Shown here: one piece after another, positions 57,235-64,000 of the stretch
Position numbering within the stretch: position 1 is the first letter of the stretch
How the letters are laid out: each line of letters starts with the position of its first letter
From: Xenorhabdus mauleonii
Lineage (GTDB): Bacteria > Pseudomonadota > Gammaproteobacteria > Enterobacterales > Enterobacteriaceae
Length of the DNA stretch: 64,000 bases
NCBI RefSeq assembly: GCF_900113945.1
Contig: NZ_FORG01000005.1
Location: 244,975-308,974 of the forward strand
Direction of reading: 5' to 3'
Translations under genes and position numbers: made by a program
Notes under the pieces: model-generated
What the model was told of the DNA's origin: nothing
What the model saw: only the letters and a program-made list of their open reading frames with translations
Databases searched by the model: none

Positions 57235-58218
57235 GTGGAAACGATCTATGGCTCAGTATTTAAAGGTTCAAATGCAATTTATGCATGCCAGTTGAATGGG
57301 CAGGGTGGTAGCAGCGCAATTAGTGAGAATGCAACGGCAATAGCGAAGCAACCCTTTTGGCAGCACCTTGATTATGAAAATCAAGGCAGCCATGACTGGA
57401 TCATGAATACGGCGCTATTGCCCTCACCGGTAAAAGAGGGGCTATTGGGTGAAAGTATTCGCCCGAAAGTTCTGCGCACAGGTGAAGGTGCTTTAATTAC
57501 ATTAAGGTCGGTCAACCGCAATGATAATGCACGTCCTGACCATTTAGTATCGTTCCGCATCTATATTAATGAAAGAATCATTATTTCCAGCCGACACAGA
57601 AAAATTCATTCCATCGATCAAGTTATTGATGATTTACGCAACGGAGCAGGCGCAAGAAGCACAGGGCATTGGCTGGTTGAAATTGCTGAAGCCATGACTG
57701 ATGAAGTCAGTGACTTTATCGAAGAATTGCACGACAGCTTGATTAATTTCGAAGACGATATTCTGGAGCAGAAAGTTCCCGGGCGTGGAGAATTGGTATT
57801 GTTGCGTAAACAGCTTATCGTGCTGCGCCGGTATATGGCACCACAGCGCGATGTCTTTATCCGCTTGGCCAGTGAAAGATTACCTTGGATGGGGGATGAA
57901 GAGCGTCAGGTCATGCAGGAAATTGCTGATCGCCTGAGTCGGGGCTTGGATGATTTGGATGGTTGCATCGCCCGTACGGCAGTACTTGCGGATGAAATTA
58001 CGTCCATGATGGCTGATGCCATGAATCGTCGCACTTACATGATGTCGTTGCTGGCGATGATATTTTTACCTTCAACGTTCTTGACGGGATTATTCGGTGT
58101 CAACTTGGGCGGAATACCCGGTAATGAATATCGGCTTGGGTTCGGCGTATTTTGCCTCATATTATCCATATTGATAGTCATTTTTGCGTGGTGGTTGAGG
58201 CGAAGTAAGTGGTTGTAA
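57235..58218 (+). CDS. zntB: Zinc transport protein ZntB (CorA family)
   Basis: A 327-residue CorA-family channel, exactly the E. coli length. A large cytoplasmic N-terminal domain is followed by two C-terminal membrane helices, with the signature FGVNLGG loop between them (about residue 290). ZntB mediates zinc transport; E. coli work supports proton-coupled zinc uptake although it was first named as an exporter. The GTG at 57235 with GAAGGAGC upstream fits the length; the open frame before it runs back into mppA. Confidence 0.94.
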   Translation: METIYGSVFKGSNAIYACQLNGQGGSSAISENATAIAKQPFWQHLDYENQGSHDWIMNTALLPSPVKEGLLGESIRPKVLRTGEGALITLRSVNRNDNARPDHLVSFRIYINERIIISSRHRKIHSIDQVIDDLRNGAGARSTGHWLVEIAEAMTDEVSDFIEELHDSLINFEDDILEQKVPGRGELVLLRKQLIVLRRYMAPQRDVFIRLASERLPWMGDEERQVMQEIADRLSRGLDDLDGCIARTAVLADEITSMMADAMNRRTYMMSLLAMIFLPSTFLTGLFGVNLGGIPGNEYRLGFGVFCLILSILIVIFAWWLRRSKWL

Positions 58219-58222
58219 TGAA

Positions 58223-58242
58223 ACGGTGATTAGTGACACCGT
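58223..58242 (+). terminator. Hairpin after zntB
   Basis: ACGGTG (58223-58228) and CACCGT (58237-58242) form a short stem right after the zntB stop, then CACGTTTAATG. A modest terminator candidate. Confidence 0.45.
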
Positions 58243-58378
58243 CACGTTTAATGAAAAAGACGGTAGTAAACCCTGTTATTGAGATTAGCATTTGTTGGGT
58301 TTGGTACTTTGATGATGGCAATTTTCATTACAACAACGAGAATTATCATCATGATGAATAATGACCATTTCGAACACA

Positions 58379-58408
58379 AAGCCCCGACATATTTAAATGT
58401 TGGGGTTT
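58379..58408. terminator. Strong hairpin between zntB and the lipase gene
   Basis: AAGCCCCGACA (58379-58389) and TGTTGGGGTTT (58398-58408) form an 11-bp stem with one G-T pair. On the plus strand it is followed by TGTCATTTTC. It lies just past the lipase stop (58429), so it can serve both convergent genes. Confidence 0.75.
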
Positions 58409-58428
58409 TGTCATTTTCGTACCTTATT

Positions 58429-59313
58429 TTACATTGATACTTTTAGGCACTCATTCCATGTGTTCTTTTCTTCCGGAACTTCGCTTTCAGTCACTCTGAA
58501 AAATTGGTATTTATTAATTAATGCAAGGTAAGTAAGGATAGCATGATTACACATTATTGAGTTAGTGACTATCACATCATCTCTTGAATATAATGTCTTG
58601 GTATTTGATAGATGCTCAGAATTAGGTGGCAATGTCGTAATGATATCATTTTCATAATTAAGAACGGTGCTATCTCTAAAATGTTCATCAACATATTTAA
58701 CAAATTCATAATTACCTACTTTTGGGCTAGCAAATAAACAAGACCTACAATTAGGAGCCTTGTCGTAAATATCTCTCGTAAGGTAAGTAGCTACTACAGA
58801 TCCAAGGCTATGCCCCGTTATTGTGCAAGATCCATATATTCCGATAAATTTTGAGATGGCATCCGCTAACTTAAATTGGGAGTAATCAATATCTATTGGA
58901 TTGTCAGGAACAGTCAGATATAGCGTTTTATATACGTTATAAAAACCTTCAAAAACAGACTGATTTGGTGTTTCTGACCAAGGTTGTATATACGATACAT
59001 CAACGTCATGTTCAAAATCTTCAATAGTTTTGCTTCCTCGAATAGCAACAACGTACTCGCCTGGGTTATTTATTCTCTCTACTATAAATCCAAAATTAAC
59101 GAGGTCATTAGAAAGAACTAATTCATTTTTATTTGTTGAGTTATTTAGACATGTAAAGCAATTTCTACCAACGATATAACCTGTTAATTTCCATCCATCT
59201 TTATGTATGCGAGGGTCCGGAGGTGGGGTAATGTTATCCGGATGCTGTTCATACATAGTCGCTGCGTATAGAACAAGTGACGCAAAAGTTTCATAATAAT
59301 CTTGTGTTTTCAT
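58429..59313 (-). CDS. Class 3 lipase family protein
   Basis: A 294-residue alpha/beta hydrolase of the lipase class 3 family. The nucleophile elbow is GHSLG (residues 167-171, Ser169). Asp223 (NYENDIITTLPP) and His257 (MCNHAILTYLAL) fit the triad positions. It lacks a signal peptide and has no membrane segment. It resembles the small lipases that Photorhabdus and Xenorhabdus carry near toxin genes (Pdl type), but that link is inferred. It is AT-richer than its neighbours and followed upstream by 900 bp of gene-free AT-rich DNA, suggesting acquisition. A T6SS or other secreted effector role is possible; no immunity gene is seen. Confidence 0.8.
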   Translation of the reverse strand: MKTQDYYETFASLVLYAATMYEQHPDNITPPPDPRIHKDGWKLTGYIVGRNCFTCLNNSTNKNELVLSNDLVNFGFIVERINNPGEYVVAIRGSKTIEDFEHDVDVSYIQPWSETPNQSVFEGFYNVYKTLYLTVPDNPIDIDYSQFKLADAISKFIGIYGSCTITGHSLGSVVATYLTRDIYDKAPNCRSCLFASPKVGNYEFVKYVDEHFRDSTVLNYENDIITTLPPNSEHLSNTKTLYSRDDVIVTNSIMCNHAILTYLALINKYQFFRVTESEVPEEKNTWNECLKVSM

Positions 59314-60188
59314 TTTTATTTCCTTTTATTGATATTATTTAAAATCTAACAATTAATTAAAGTATATTTTGCATTTTGATTTTTTCCTGTGTTTCGCTTC
59401 GTTTTTTATATTGTTTAAATATTATTATTCTTTTTGTTTTTTCTTATTGGTGTGTTTTTTGTGAGTGCTATTATTGGATTGGATGGGTGTTGAAATGATT
59501 TATGTGAAATAAAATGATGAAAATATTTTTATTTGTTTAACAATAAACAAAATTAAGATCTTTTAAGGTGTATGGTTTTTTATGAGCTTGATTAATAAAA
59601 TTAAATTACATCAGAGAATCTGAATATTCTTATGTTTTTCAACTCTGTCAGTCCTCATTAATTTATATTTATCAGACTAATAAATTGAGCTGGTTGGAAA
59701 ATTTCAATGAAAAGAGAATACGTGGAAAGAGGAAAAATTAACGAGGAGGTTAATTTGGTCAATTCTGAGTGACATTTGGCATCTTCTCTGTTTGCGGAGC
59801 GGCGATTTTTACGGCTCCTGAGCATGGTTCACAAAACCGGTATCATCGAGATTGATAACGCAGCTTGGTTAGCCAAAGAAAAAATAAGATGCTGCAAGCA
59901 TGTGTGGCGTAAAAATGTGAGCCTTGCAACAGAAAGGAATCCTAACGAAGTGAATAAACTCTAAAAAGGTGAATAGTGGCTTTGGTTTGAGATATATCAA
60001 TAATCGGTTGCCAAAACTCAGGCACTATAACTCCCGCAGGTGAATGCAACGTTGAACAATGAACGTTGTGCTCCATAATTGTAGTCTTTCTCATATTTGA
60101 GGTTTAATACCCAATGGAGCCTGAATTGCGGCCAATAAAGCAGCAAGTTAGAAGGCTCTGGGTAGACAGAATAATTGACCATTATTGT
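59314..60188. other. AT-rich gene-free region with a possible degenerate mobile-element remnant
   Basis: No convincing gene in 875 bp. The part up to about 59700 is very AT-rich (lipase promoter side) and contains an 8-bp inverted repeat TTTGTTTA/TAAACAAA at 59532-59551. From 59756 to 60181 composition is more balanced and is bounded by 9-bp inverted ends TGGTCAATT (59756-59764) and AATTGACCA (60173-60181). A 62-residue ORF at 59776-59964 has no recognisable domain and no ribosome site. It may be a decayed IS or MITE. Confidence 0.4.
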
Positions 60189-60220
60189 GCCGATGCAGTT
60201 TAAGCATCGGCTATTTTTTT
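60189..60220. terminator. Terminator near the ttcA 3' end
   Basis: GCCGATGC (60189-60196) and GCATCGGC (60204-60211) form a perfect 8-bp stem followed on the plus strand by a TATTTTTTTAT run. It lies 38 bp past the ttcA stop on the other strand, where the tail is weaker. Confidence 0.75.
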
Positions 60221-60257
60221 ATTGCTAATAGAACGAATAAAAACAAGCTATTGGTGA

Positions 60258-61169
60258 TTAAATATTGGTTACATCAATAAACATCGACTCATTAATATTT
60301 GTCGTTGGTATCTGATTTGTTGACGATACCAAAGCCTCGCTAAACGCATACTCTTCTCTTTTGCCATCACGATCCAATGGTAAATTGGCAAAGTCAAACA
60401 GCGCCTTATCCGCTAACTGGCTAGGGCTGACATTTTGAAGGGATTTAAAAATACTCTCAACCCGGCCCGGTGTTTTTTTATCCCATTCAACCAACATTGC
60501 CTTGATTGCCTGCCGTTGCAGATTTTCCTGGGAACCGCAGAGATTACAAGGGATGATTGGAAACGCCTTGTGTTCCGCATAGTTGATCAGATCGGTTTCG
60601 CGGCAATACGTCAGCGGCCTGATAACCACATTGCGACCATCGTCAGAACGTAATTTCGGTGGCATCGCTTTCATGCGTGCGCCATGAAACATATTCAGGA
60701 ACAGCGTTTCAACGATATCATCAAGATGATGGCCAAGAGCAATTTTTGTTGCTCCGATTTTTTCTGCAAAAGAATAGAGCGTGCCACGTCGCAATCTTGA
60801 ACATAACCCGCAGGTTGTTTTACCTTCAGGAATTTTTTCTTTTACGACGGAATACGTATCTTTATCAACGATATAGTATGGAATATCCAGACTTTCAAAA
60901 TACTGGGGTAAAATATGTTCAGGAAAACCGGGCTGTTTCTGATCCAGATTTACTGCAATGACGTCGAATTTGATTGGCGCAGCTTTTTGCAGATTCAACA
61001 GGATATCCAGCATCGCAAATGAATCTTTGCCACCACTGATACAGGCCATTACAACATCATTTTCTTCGATCATATTGTAATCAATAATGGCATTACCAAC
61101 GTTTCTCCGCAGTCGTTTCTGGAGTTTGTTGAATTCAAGTGTCTCTTTTCTCGTATCTTTTTGATTCAT
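60258..61169 (-). CDS. ttcA: tRNA 2-thiocytidine(32) synthetase TtcA
   Basis: A 303-residue PP-loop ATPase that thiolates cytidine 32 of certain tRNAs using an iron-sulfur cluster. The PP-loop SGGKDS is at residues 45-50, the cysteine pair TTCGLC at 120 and 123, and the third cluster region PCNLCGSQ at 208-211. It is close in length to E. coli TtcA (311). The preceding small gene (61135-61368) overlaps its start by 35 bp, so the two are probably co-transcribed and translationally coupled. In E. coli ttcA is the Rac prophage integration locus. Confidence 0.96.
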   Translation of the reverse strand: MNQKDTRKETLEFNKLQKRLRRNVGNAIIDYNMIEENDVVMACISGGKDSFAMLDILLNLQKAAPIKFDVIAVNLDQKQPGFPEHILPQYFESLDIPYYIVDKDTYSVVKEKIPEGKTTCGLCSRLRRGTLYSFAEKIGATKIALGHHLDDIVETLFLNMFHGARMKAMPPKLRSDDGRNVVIRPLTYCRETDLINYAEHKAFPIIPCNLCGSQENLQRQAIKAMLVEWDKKTPGRVESIFKSLQNVSPSQLADKALFDFANLPLDRDGKREEYAFSEALVSSTNQIPTTNINESMFIDVTNI

Positions 61170-61368
61170 TGCGACTTCTCACATTGTCGATTATATCGAC
61201 TATAGATTTTCCATATGGATTCTTTGCAGGAGGTGGATTATACGGATTTTTATTTTTGTTTGAAACGTATCTGTACCAAGTCGTGGATCGCCGTTTTGGA
61301 TAGCAGCATTTGATGCCAAGAGCAATACGTGTTGCCAATAACAGAAAAATGAAAAAAGAGGCTTTCAC
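61135..61368 (-). CDS. Small protein with signal peptide, overlapping the ttcA start
   Basis: A 77-residue protein starting with GTG at 61368 behind an excellent AAGGAGGTAA ribosome site. Residues 1-18 ([18 protein letters not shown]) look like a signal peptide, followed by a basic Cys/Tyr-rich mature part ([28 protein letters not shown]). The stop lies 35 bp inside ttcA in another frame. I do not recognise a family. The strong ribosome site and the sensible protein argue it is real; a secreted or periplasmic peptide is likely. Confidence 0.6.
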   Translation of the reverse strand: MKASFFIFLLLATRIALGIKCCYPKRRSTTWYRYVSNKNKNPYNPPPAKNPYGKSIVDIIDNVRSRNESKRYEKRDT

Positions 61369-61678
61369 TTACCTCCTTCAATATTGGCTTGTATCGCTAA
61401 AAAATTGGCCTGCTAGTCCGAATGCTGTGGTCATTTAATATTAGTCCTGATTTTTCCATATTAAAGATAATGAATGAAAGGATGTTCATTTAATTTCTTG
61501 TGTTTTGAAAAATATTCATTGTTTATTTTTTATATGGGCTGATTGGTTTTATTCAATATAATGTATGTTGCAAAAACAATTCTGTATAAAATAAAATCAA
61601 TAATATTAATGGGATGGGTGTATTTTATAACGGAAAGAGACAAGGTATACTCACCTTTTTTTATTGGGTGTGCGTAGC
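61369..61678. other. AT-rich intergenic region upstream of the emrE-like gene
   Basis: About 310 bp between divergent genes, very AT-rich, without an ORF, repeat or hairpin that I could recognise. It must hold the promoters of both the ttcA pair and the SMR gene. Confidence 0.4.
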
Positions 61679-62011
61679 ATGAATGTATGGGGTTACTTGC
61701 TTGTCGCTATTTTGTCCGAAGTCGTCGCGACAACGATGCTAAAAATGGCTGATGGTTTTACCCGCGTAATGCCTTCCATTGTCGTCGTATTGGGATATTG
61801 TCTGTCTTTTTGGGCATTATCGCAGGTTGTTAAAGTTATGCCGCTGGGTATCGCATATGCTATTTGGTCTTGTCTTGGTATTGTTTTAGTTTCTGTCGCG
61901 GGAATATTTTTATATCAGCAAAAACTGGATCTTCCTGCAATCATCGGTATTATTTTGATTATCGTAGGGGTTCTGGTGATAAATTTATTTTCCAAAAGTA
62001 CAGTTCACTGA
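61679..62011 (+). CDS. emrE: Small multidrug resistance transporter (EmrE-like)
   Basis: A 110-residue SMR protein with four transmembrane helices. The essential Glu14 (AILSEVVATTMLK) is present, as are GIAYAIWSCLGIVLVS in helix 3 and the helix 4 dimerisation region DLPAIIGIILIIVGVLVIN. It is a proton-coupled exporter of quaternary cations in E. coli EmrE, the same length. The ATG at 61679 is chosen over an upstream start at 61664 because it gives exact alignment. Confidence 0.9.
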   Translation: MNVWGYLLVAILSEVVATTMLKMADGFTRVMPSIVVVLGYCLSFWALSQVVKVMPLGIAYAIWSCLGIVLVSVAGIFLYQQKLDLPAIIGIILIIVGVLVINLFSKSTVH

Positions 62012-62058
62012 CTTATAAGTGATATATAAGTTAAATTCGTTTTTGAACGGGAGAAAAC

Positions 62059-62349
62059 ATGTTTCTAAGGCGAGGTGTGGTTTTAAGTCATTTATTGCTG
62101 GTGGGATGGATGTTGGTTGGTTGTAGCGGGCATCAAGCTGTTTCTCCTGCAAATAAATACAAGAATTACCAATATTCAGATTTAGGGATTAATTTAAGTA
62201 AAAATGCGAGCGAAACGTGTTCTGATATAGGAGGAACCCCGACGTTGACTAAACAACTGAACGGTAATCAGCTTCCTGTATGTCAATTGGCCAATGGTCG
62301 GCGATGCAATGAACAAGCACTATTGAATGGGGGTTGTGGCTCCATTTAG
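62059..62349 (+). CDS. DUF333 lipoprotein
   Basis: A 96-residue lipoprotein with a signal peptide and lipobox LVGC (Cys22), then a DUF333 domain (ETCSDIGGTP..., CQLANGRRCNEQALLNGGCG) with four conserved cysteines. Related E. coli proteins include YoaF. DUF333 proteins are sometimes labelled putative hemolysin modulators, but no function is established. It follows the emrE gene in the same direction at 47 bp. Confidence 0.85.
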   Translation: MFLRRGVVLSHLLLVGWMLVGCSGHQAVSPANKYKNYQYSDLGINLSKNASETCSDIGGTPTLTKQLNGNQLPVCQLANGRRCNEQALLNGGCGSI

Positions 62350-62832
62350 TTCTCCATTTACGAATCTCCTGTCTATATTTTATGGGAATATGACAGAATC
62401 ATGTCATTCATTTAAACATGTTTCTGTCAAGCTCTGTTTCAAATCTCATTTCATATCTCAAAATGTTTTTTCTGGATAAGCCGGAAAAACATTATTTATA
62501 AAAAAATTTTTAGAGATTATTGACTGACTCGATACAGTCAGCGTAATTATTGAGAAAAATCATCATTAATTATCCTTTTTTAAGTGGTTTTCTGCGCAAA
62601 ATGACGACTCAATGTCCCGGTTAATATTGCAGTCTGCAAATAATCAGCAACACTAATTCAAGTGTCCTTAATGACATCTTTGCCTGTTGTTCTTTTAGTT
62701 GCGTCTTTGTTGGCAGCACTCGCGTATTCCCGCCGTATAGTTATCTATGCTCCCGCGAATGCGTTTCCTTGTTGCTTTGATGTAACTCGATATCCATCGG
62801 GTATTTTAGTTAACTATTTGGAGATAATAACC
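62350..62832. other. Gene-free region upstream of the recombinase, with two hairpins
   Basis: A stem GTTTTTTCTGG (62465-62475) and CCGGAAAAAC (62481-62490), followed by ATTATTTATAAAAAAATTTTT, is a likely terminator for the lipoprotein gene. TGACTG (62521-62526) and CAGTCA (62535-62540) form a smaller inverted repeat that could be a recombinase promoter operator. An open frame from 62662 joins the recombinase gene, but it has no ribosome site. Confidence 0.5.
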
Positions 62833-63480
62833 ATGTTGAAACGTAAGTATTTGACTCAAACTGAAATTGAAATGTTACTGACTGAGTTAAATAAACATGC
62901 GCATGCTGCACGTAATATTTGCATGATGTTTATGGGATTTATTCATGGATTTCGTGTTTCTGAATTATTGAGTTTACGCATTTCGGATGTTGATCTGGAT
63001 GGAAAAAGTTTACGGGTACAACGGTTGAAAAACGGTTTTTCCACCATTCACCCTATGGTTTCCCGTGAAATTCAATTAATCAATGATTGGTTGGCAGAAC
63101 GCTCGAAATATATATCGAAAAAAAAGAAGCCATTGGACGCTCAACAATCGAACAGTGAAGGTTCTGATTGGTTATTCCTGTCCCGGTCGGGCAAACGGAT
63201 GTCACGTCAACAAGTTTATAAAATCATCAGACAGACTAGTTTAAAAGCAAAATTGTCGATTTGCGCGAATCCGCACATGTTGAGGCACGCTTGCGGTTAT
63301 GCATTAGCTGACAATGGAGTCGATACACGCTTAATTCAGGACTATTTAGGCCATCGAAATATCCGTCATACAGTCCGCTACACCGCGAGTAATGCGGGTC
63401 GATTCGAGACGATATGGAGCGGGAAGGAAAAACGAAAAGAGTTGACAATTAGTACCAAACTGTCAACTGAGGATTTTTAG
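62833..63480 (+). CDS. FimB/FimE/MrpI-like tyrosine recombinase (phase-variation invertase)
   Basis: A 215-residue tyrosine recombinase of the small FimB class (FimB 200, FimE 198). Catalytic residues are Arg41 (HGFRVSELL), Lys66 (RLKNGF), His148 and Arg151 (HMLRH), His174 (GHRN) and Tyr183 (VRYTASNAGRF), all intact. These enzymes invert short promoter segments between inverted repeats. The last codons (from 63439) lie inside the left inverted repeat of the adjacent element, so in the alternative orientation the last three residues (EDF) would be replaced by a different tail. The ATG at 62833 has a weak ribosome site. Confidence 0.92.
   Translation: MLKRKYLTQTEIEMLLTELNKHAHAARNICMMFMGFIHGFRVSELLSLRISDVDLDGKSLRVQRLKNGFSTIHPMVSREIQLINDWLAERSKYISKKKKPLDAQQSNSEGSDWLFLSRSGKRMSRQQVYKIIRQTSLKAKLSICANPHMLRHACGYALADNGVDTRLIQDYLGHRNIRHTVRYTASNAGRFETIWSGKEKRKELTISTKLSTEDF
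63439..63469 (+). repeat. Left inverted repeat of the invertible element
   Basis: 31 bp, overlapping the 3' end of the recombinase gene (codons 203-213). Perfect reverse complement of 63728-63758. Confidence 0.95.
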
Positions 63481-63727
63481 TCTTAAATAAGATAAATTTG
63501 AGTTGAATAAACTAGCTAAAACAAACATTTCAGATGATTAAACTTTCGAATTTGATATGAGTATAAAATTTGAAAAGCGTCCAATAAAAAAGGAAAAAAT
63601 GTCATGGATGACTCAGAAGAAGGGGAAAAATAAGAGGGAATTTATTAATAGATTTGTATCAGTGGGTTACATTGTTTTTTGCGAGTATAAAAAAAATGAA
63701 CTAGCCTTAAAAAAGGTGTAACTATTG

Positions 63728-63758
63728 CAGTTGACAGTTTGGTACTAATTGTCAACTC
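63728..63758 (-). repeat. Right inverted repeat of the invertible element
   Basis: 31 bp, perfect reverse complement of 63439-63469, 96 bp upstream of the adhesin start codon. Confidence 0.95.
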
Positions 63759-63797
63759 GATATGAGGATGGCAACACACTCCGGGATGAGTCGAAGG

Positions 63798-63823
63798 CAC
63801 CAGGATTTTTTTGAATTCTGGTG
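63798..63823 (+). promoter_or_regulatory. Hairpin in the adhesin 5' leader
   Basis: CACCAGGATT (63798-63807) and AATTCTGGTG (63814-63823) form a 10-bp stem with one G-T pair in the leader between the invertible element and the adhesin start. It may affect mRNA stability or act as a translation control element. Confidence 0.45.
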
Positions 63824-63854
63824 AAGATAGTATCGATTCTGAAGGTAGATAGAC

Positions 63855-64000
63855 ATGCTAAAAAAACAAGACAGGCAGTGGAAAGAAAAGCAGGTTCACC
63901 ACCTTAAATGGGTGGCATGGGCGAATATTTTTGCCCAAGTGGCCTTTCCCGTTGCAGCGGCGTTTACCCCTGCGGTGGCAACCGCCAAAAGTGAGCACCA
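63855..64000 (+). CDS. Intimin/invasin-type inverse autotransporter adhesin (partial, N-terminus)
   Basis: An ATG at 63855 preceded by GAAGG opens a frame to the window end (48 codons). The protein has a long basic N-terminus and a hydrophobic segment (HHLKWVAWANIFAQVAFPVAAAFTPAVATA, residues 16-44), the extended signal-peptide style of intimin/invasin family proteins (YeeJ-like: W-x-N-I-x-x-Q-x-x-F-P...FTP). These anchor an Ig-repeat adhesin in the outer membrane. The assignment rests on this N-terminus only; the rest of the gene is beyond the window. Confidence 0.7.
   Translation, partial: MLKKQDRQWKEKQVHHLKWVAWANIFAQVAFPVAAAFTPAVATAKSEH

Larger units (their letters stand above)
63439..63758. 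promoter_or_regulatory. Invertible element: two perfect 31-bp inverted repeats around 258 bp
   Basis: The left repeat (63439-63469) begins GAGTTGACAATTAGTACC; the right repeat (63728-63758) is its exact reverse complement and ends GGTACTAATTGTCAACTC. Each repeat also contains its own GTTGACA/TGTCAAC inverted arms around a 13-bp centre, as expected for a tyrosine-recombinase site. The 258-bp interior has no ORF of note, is AT-rich, and has TATAAA on the plus strand (63562-63567 and 63686-63691) and TATACT on the minus strand (63560-63565 and 63684-63689). None has an ideal -35, so I cannot say which orientation is ON. Confidence 0.93.

Noticed and set aside
59776..59964. 62-codon ORF between the lipase and ttcA genes
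   Set aside because: No ribosome site and no domain that I recognise; described as part of a possible element remnant rather than as a gene.
62662..62832. Upstream 57-codon extension of the recombinase frame
   Set aside because: The FimB-type domain starts at MLKRKYLT; the extension has no ribosome site and no similarity to the family.
1..64000. tRNA or rRNA genes
   Set aside because: I looked for tRNA-like cloverleaf sequences and rRNA signatures, especially near the T6SS edges and ttcA, and saw none.

Overview
The window looks like a chromosomal segment of an insect- or nematode-associated enterobacterium, most likely Xenorhabdus or close to it (Photorhabdus is the main alternative). The grounds are the AT-rich Enterobacterales gene content, E. 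coli-type gene order with lineage-specific insertions, and protein sequences close to but distinct from E. coli. The genus is inferred; no rRNA or species marker is present.

Left part (1-27.3 kb): conserved housekeeping order as in E. coli. It runs punC(ydhC)/punR(ydhB)-purR-ynhF-sodB-grxD-rnt-gloA-ydhL-slyA-slyB-anmK-pdxH-tyrS-pdxY-gstA-fabI-sapFDCBA-pspF-pspABC-ycjX-ycjF-tyrR. These genes cover purine control, oxidative and aldehyde stress, RNA maturation, vitamin B6 supply, fatty acid synthesis, peptide uptake/resistance (Sap) and envelope stress (Psp, with a recognisable sigma-54 promoter).

Middle part (27.4-54.4 kb): a large all-minus-strand type VI secretion (T6SS) cluster sits between tyrR and tpx, which are neighbours in E. 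coli. Read in the direction of transcription it is vgrG, a DUF2169/pentapeptide protein, a pentapeptide protein, DUF3540, a PAAR-like DUF4150 protein, tssJ, tssK, tssL (with an OmpA domain), tssM, tssA, tssB, tssC, hcp, an FHA protein, tssE, tssF, tssG, clpV and a Ser/Thr kinase. All 13 core components are present, but no recognisable toxin, immunity gene or PP2C phosphatase.

Right part (54.9-62.3 kb): tpx, mppA-like, zntB, a class 3 lipase in an AT-rich patch, ttcA with an overlapping small secreted-protein gene, an emrE-like SMR transporter and a DUF333 lipoprotein.

Extreme right (62.8-64 kb): a FimB/MrpI-like tyrosine recombinase, then two perfect 31-bp inverted repeats bounding a 258-bp segment, then the start of an intimin/invasin-type outer membrane adhesin. 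This is the architecture of a phase-variable promoter switch. The left repeat lies inside the recombinase gene, so inversion is predicted to replace the enzyme's last 3 residues with a different 20-residue tail. The switch would therefore alter both adhesin transcription and its own recombinase. I regard this as the most interesting element in the window.
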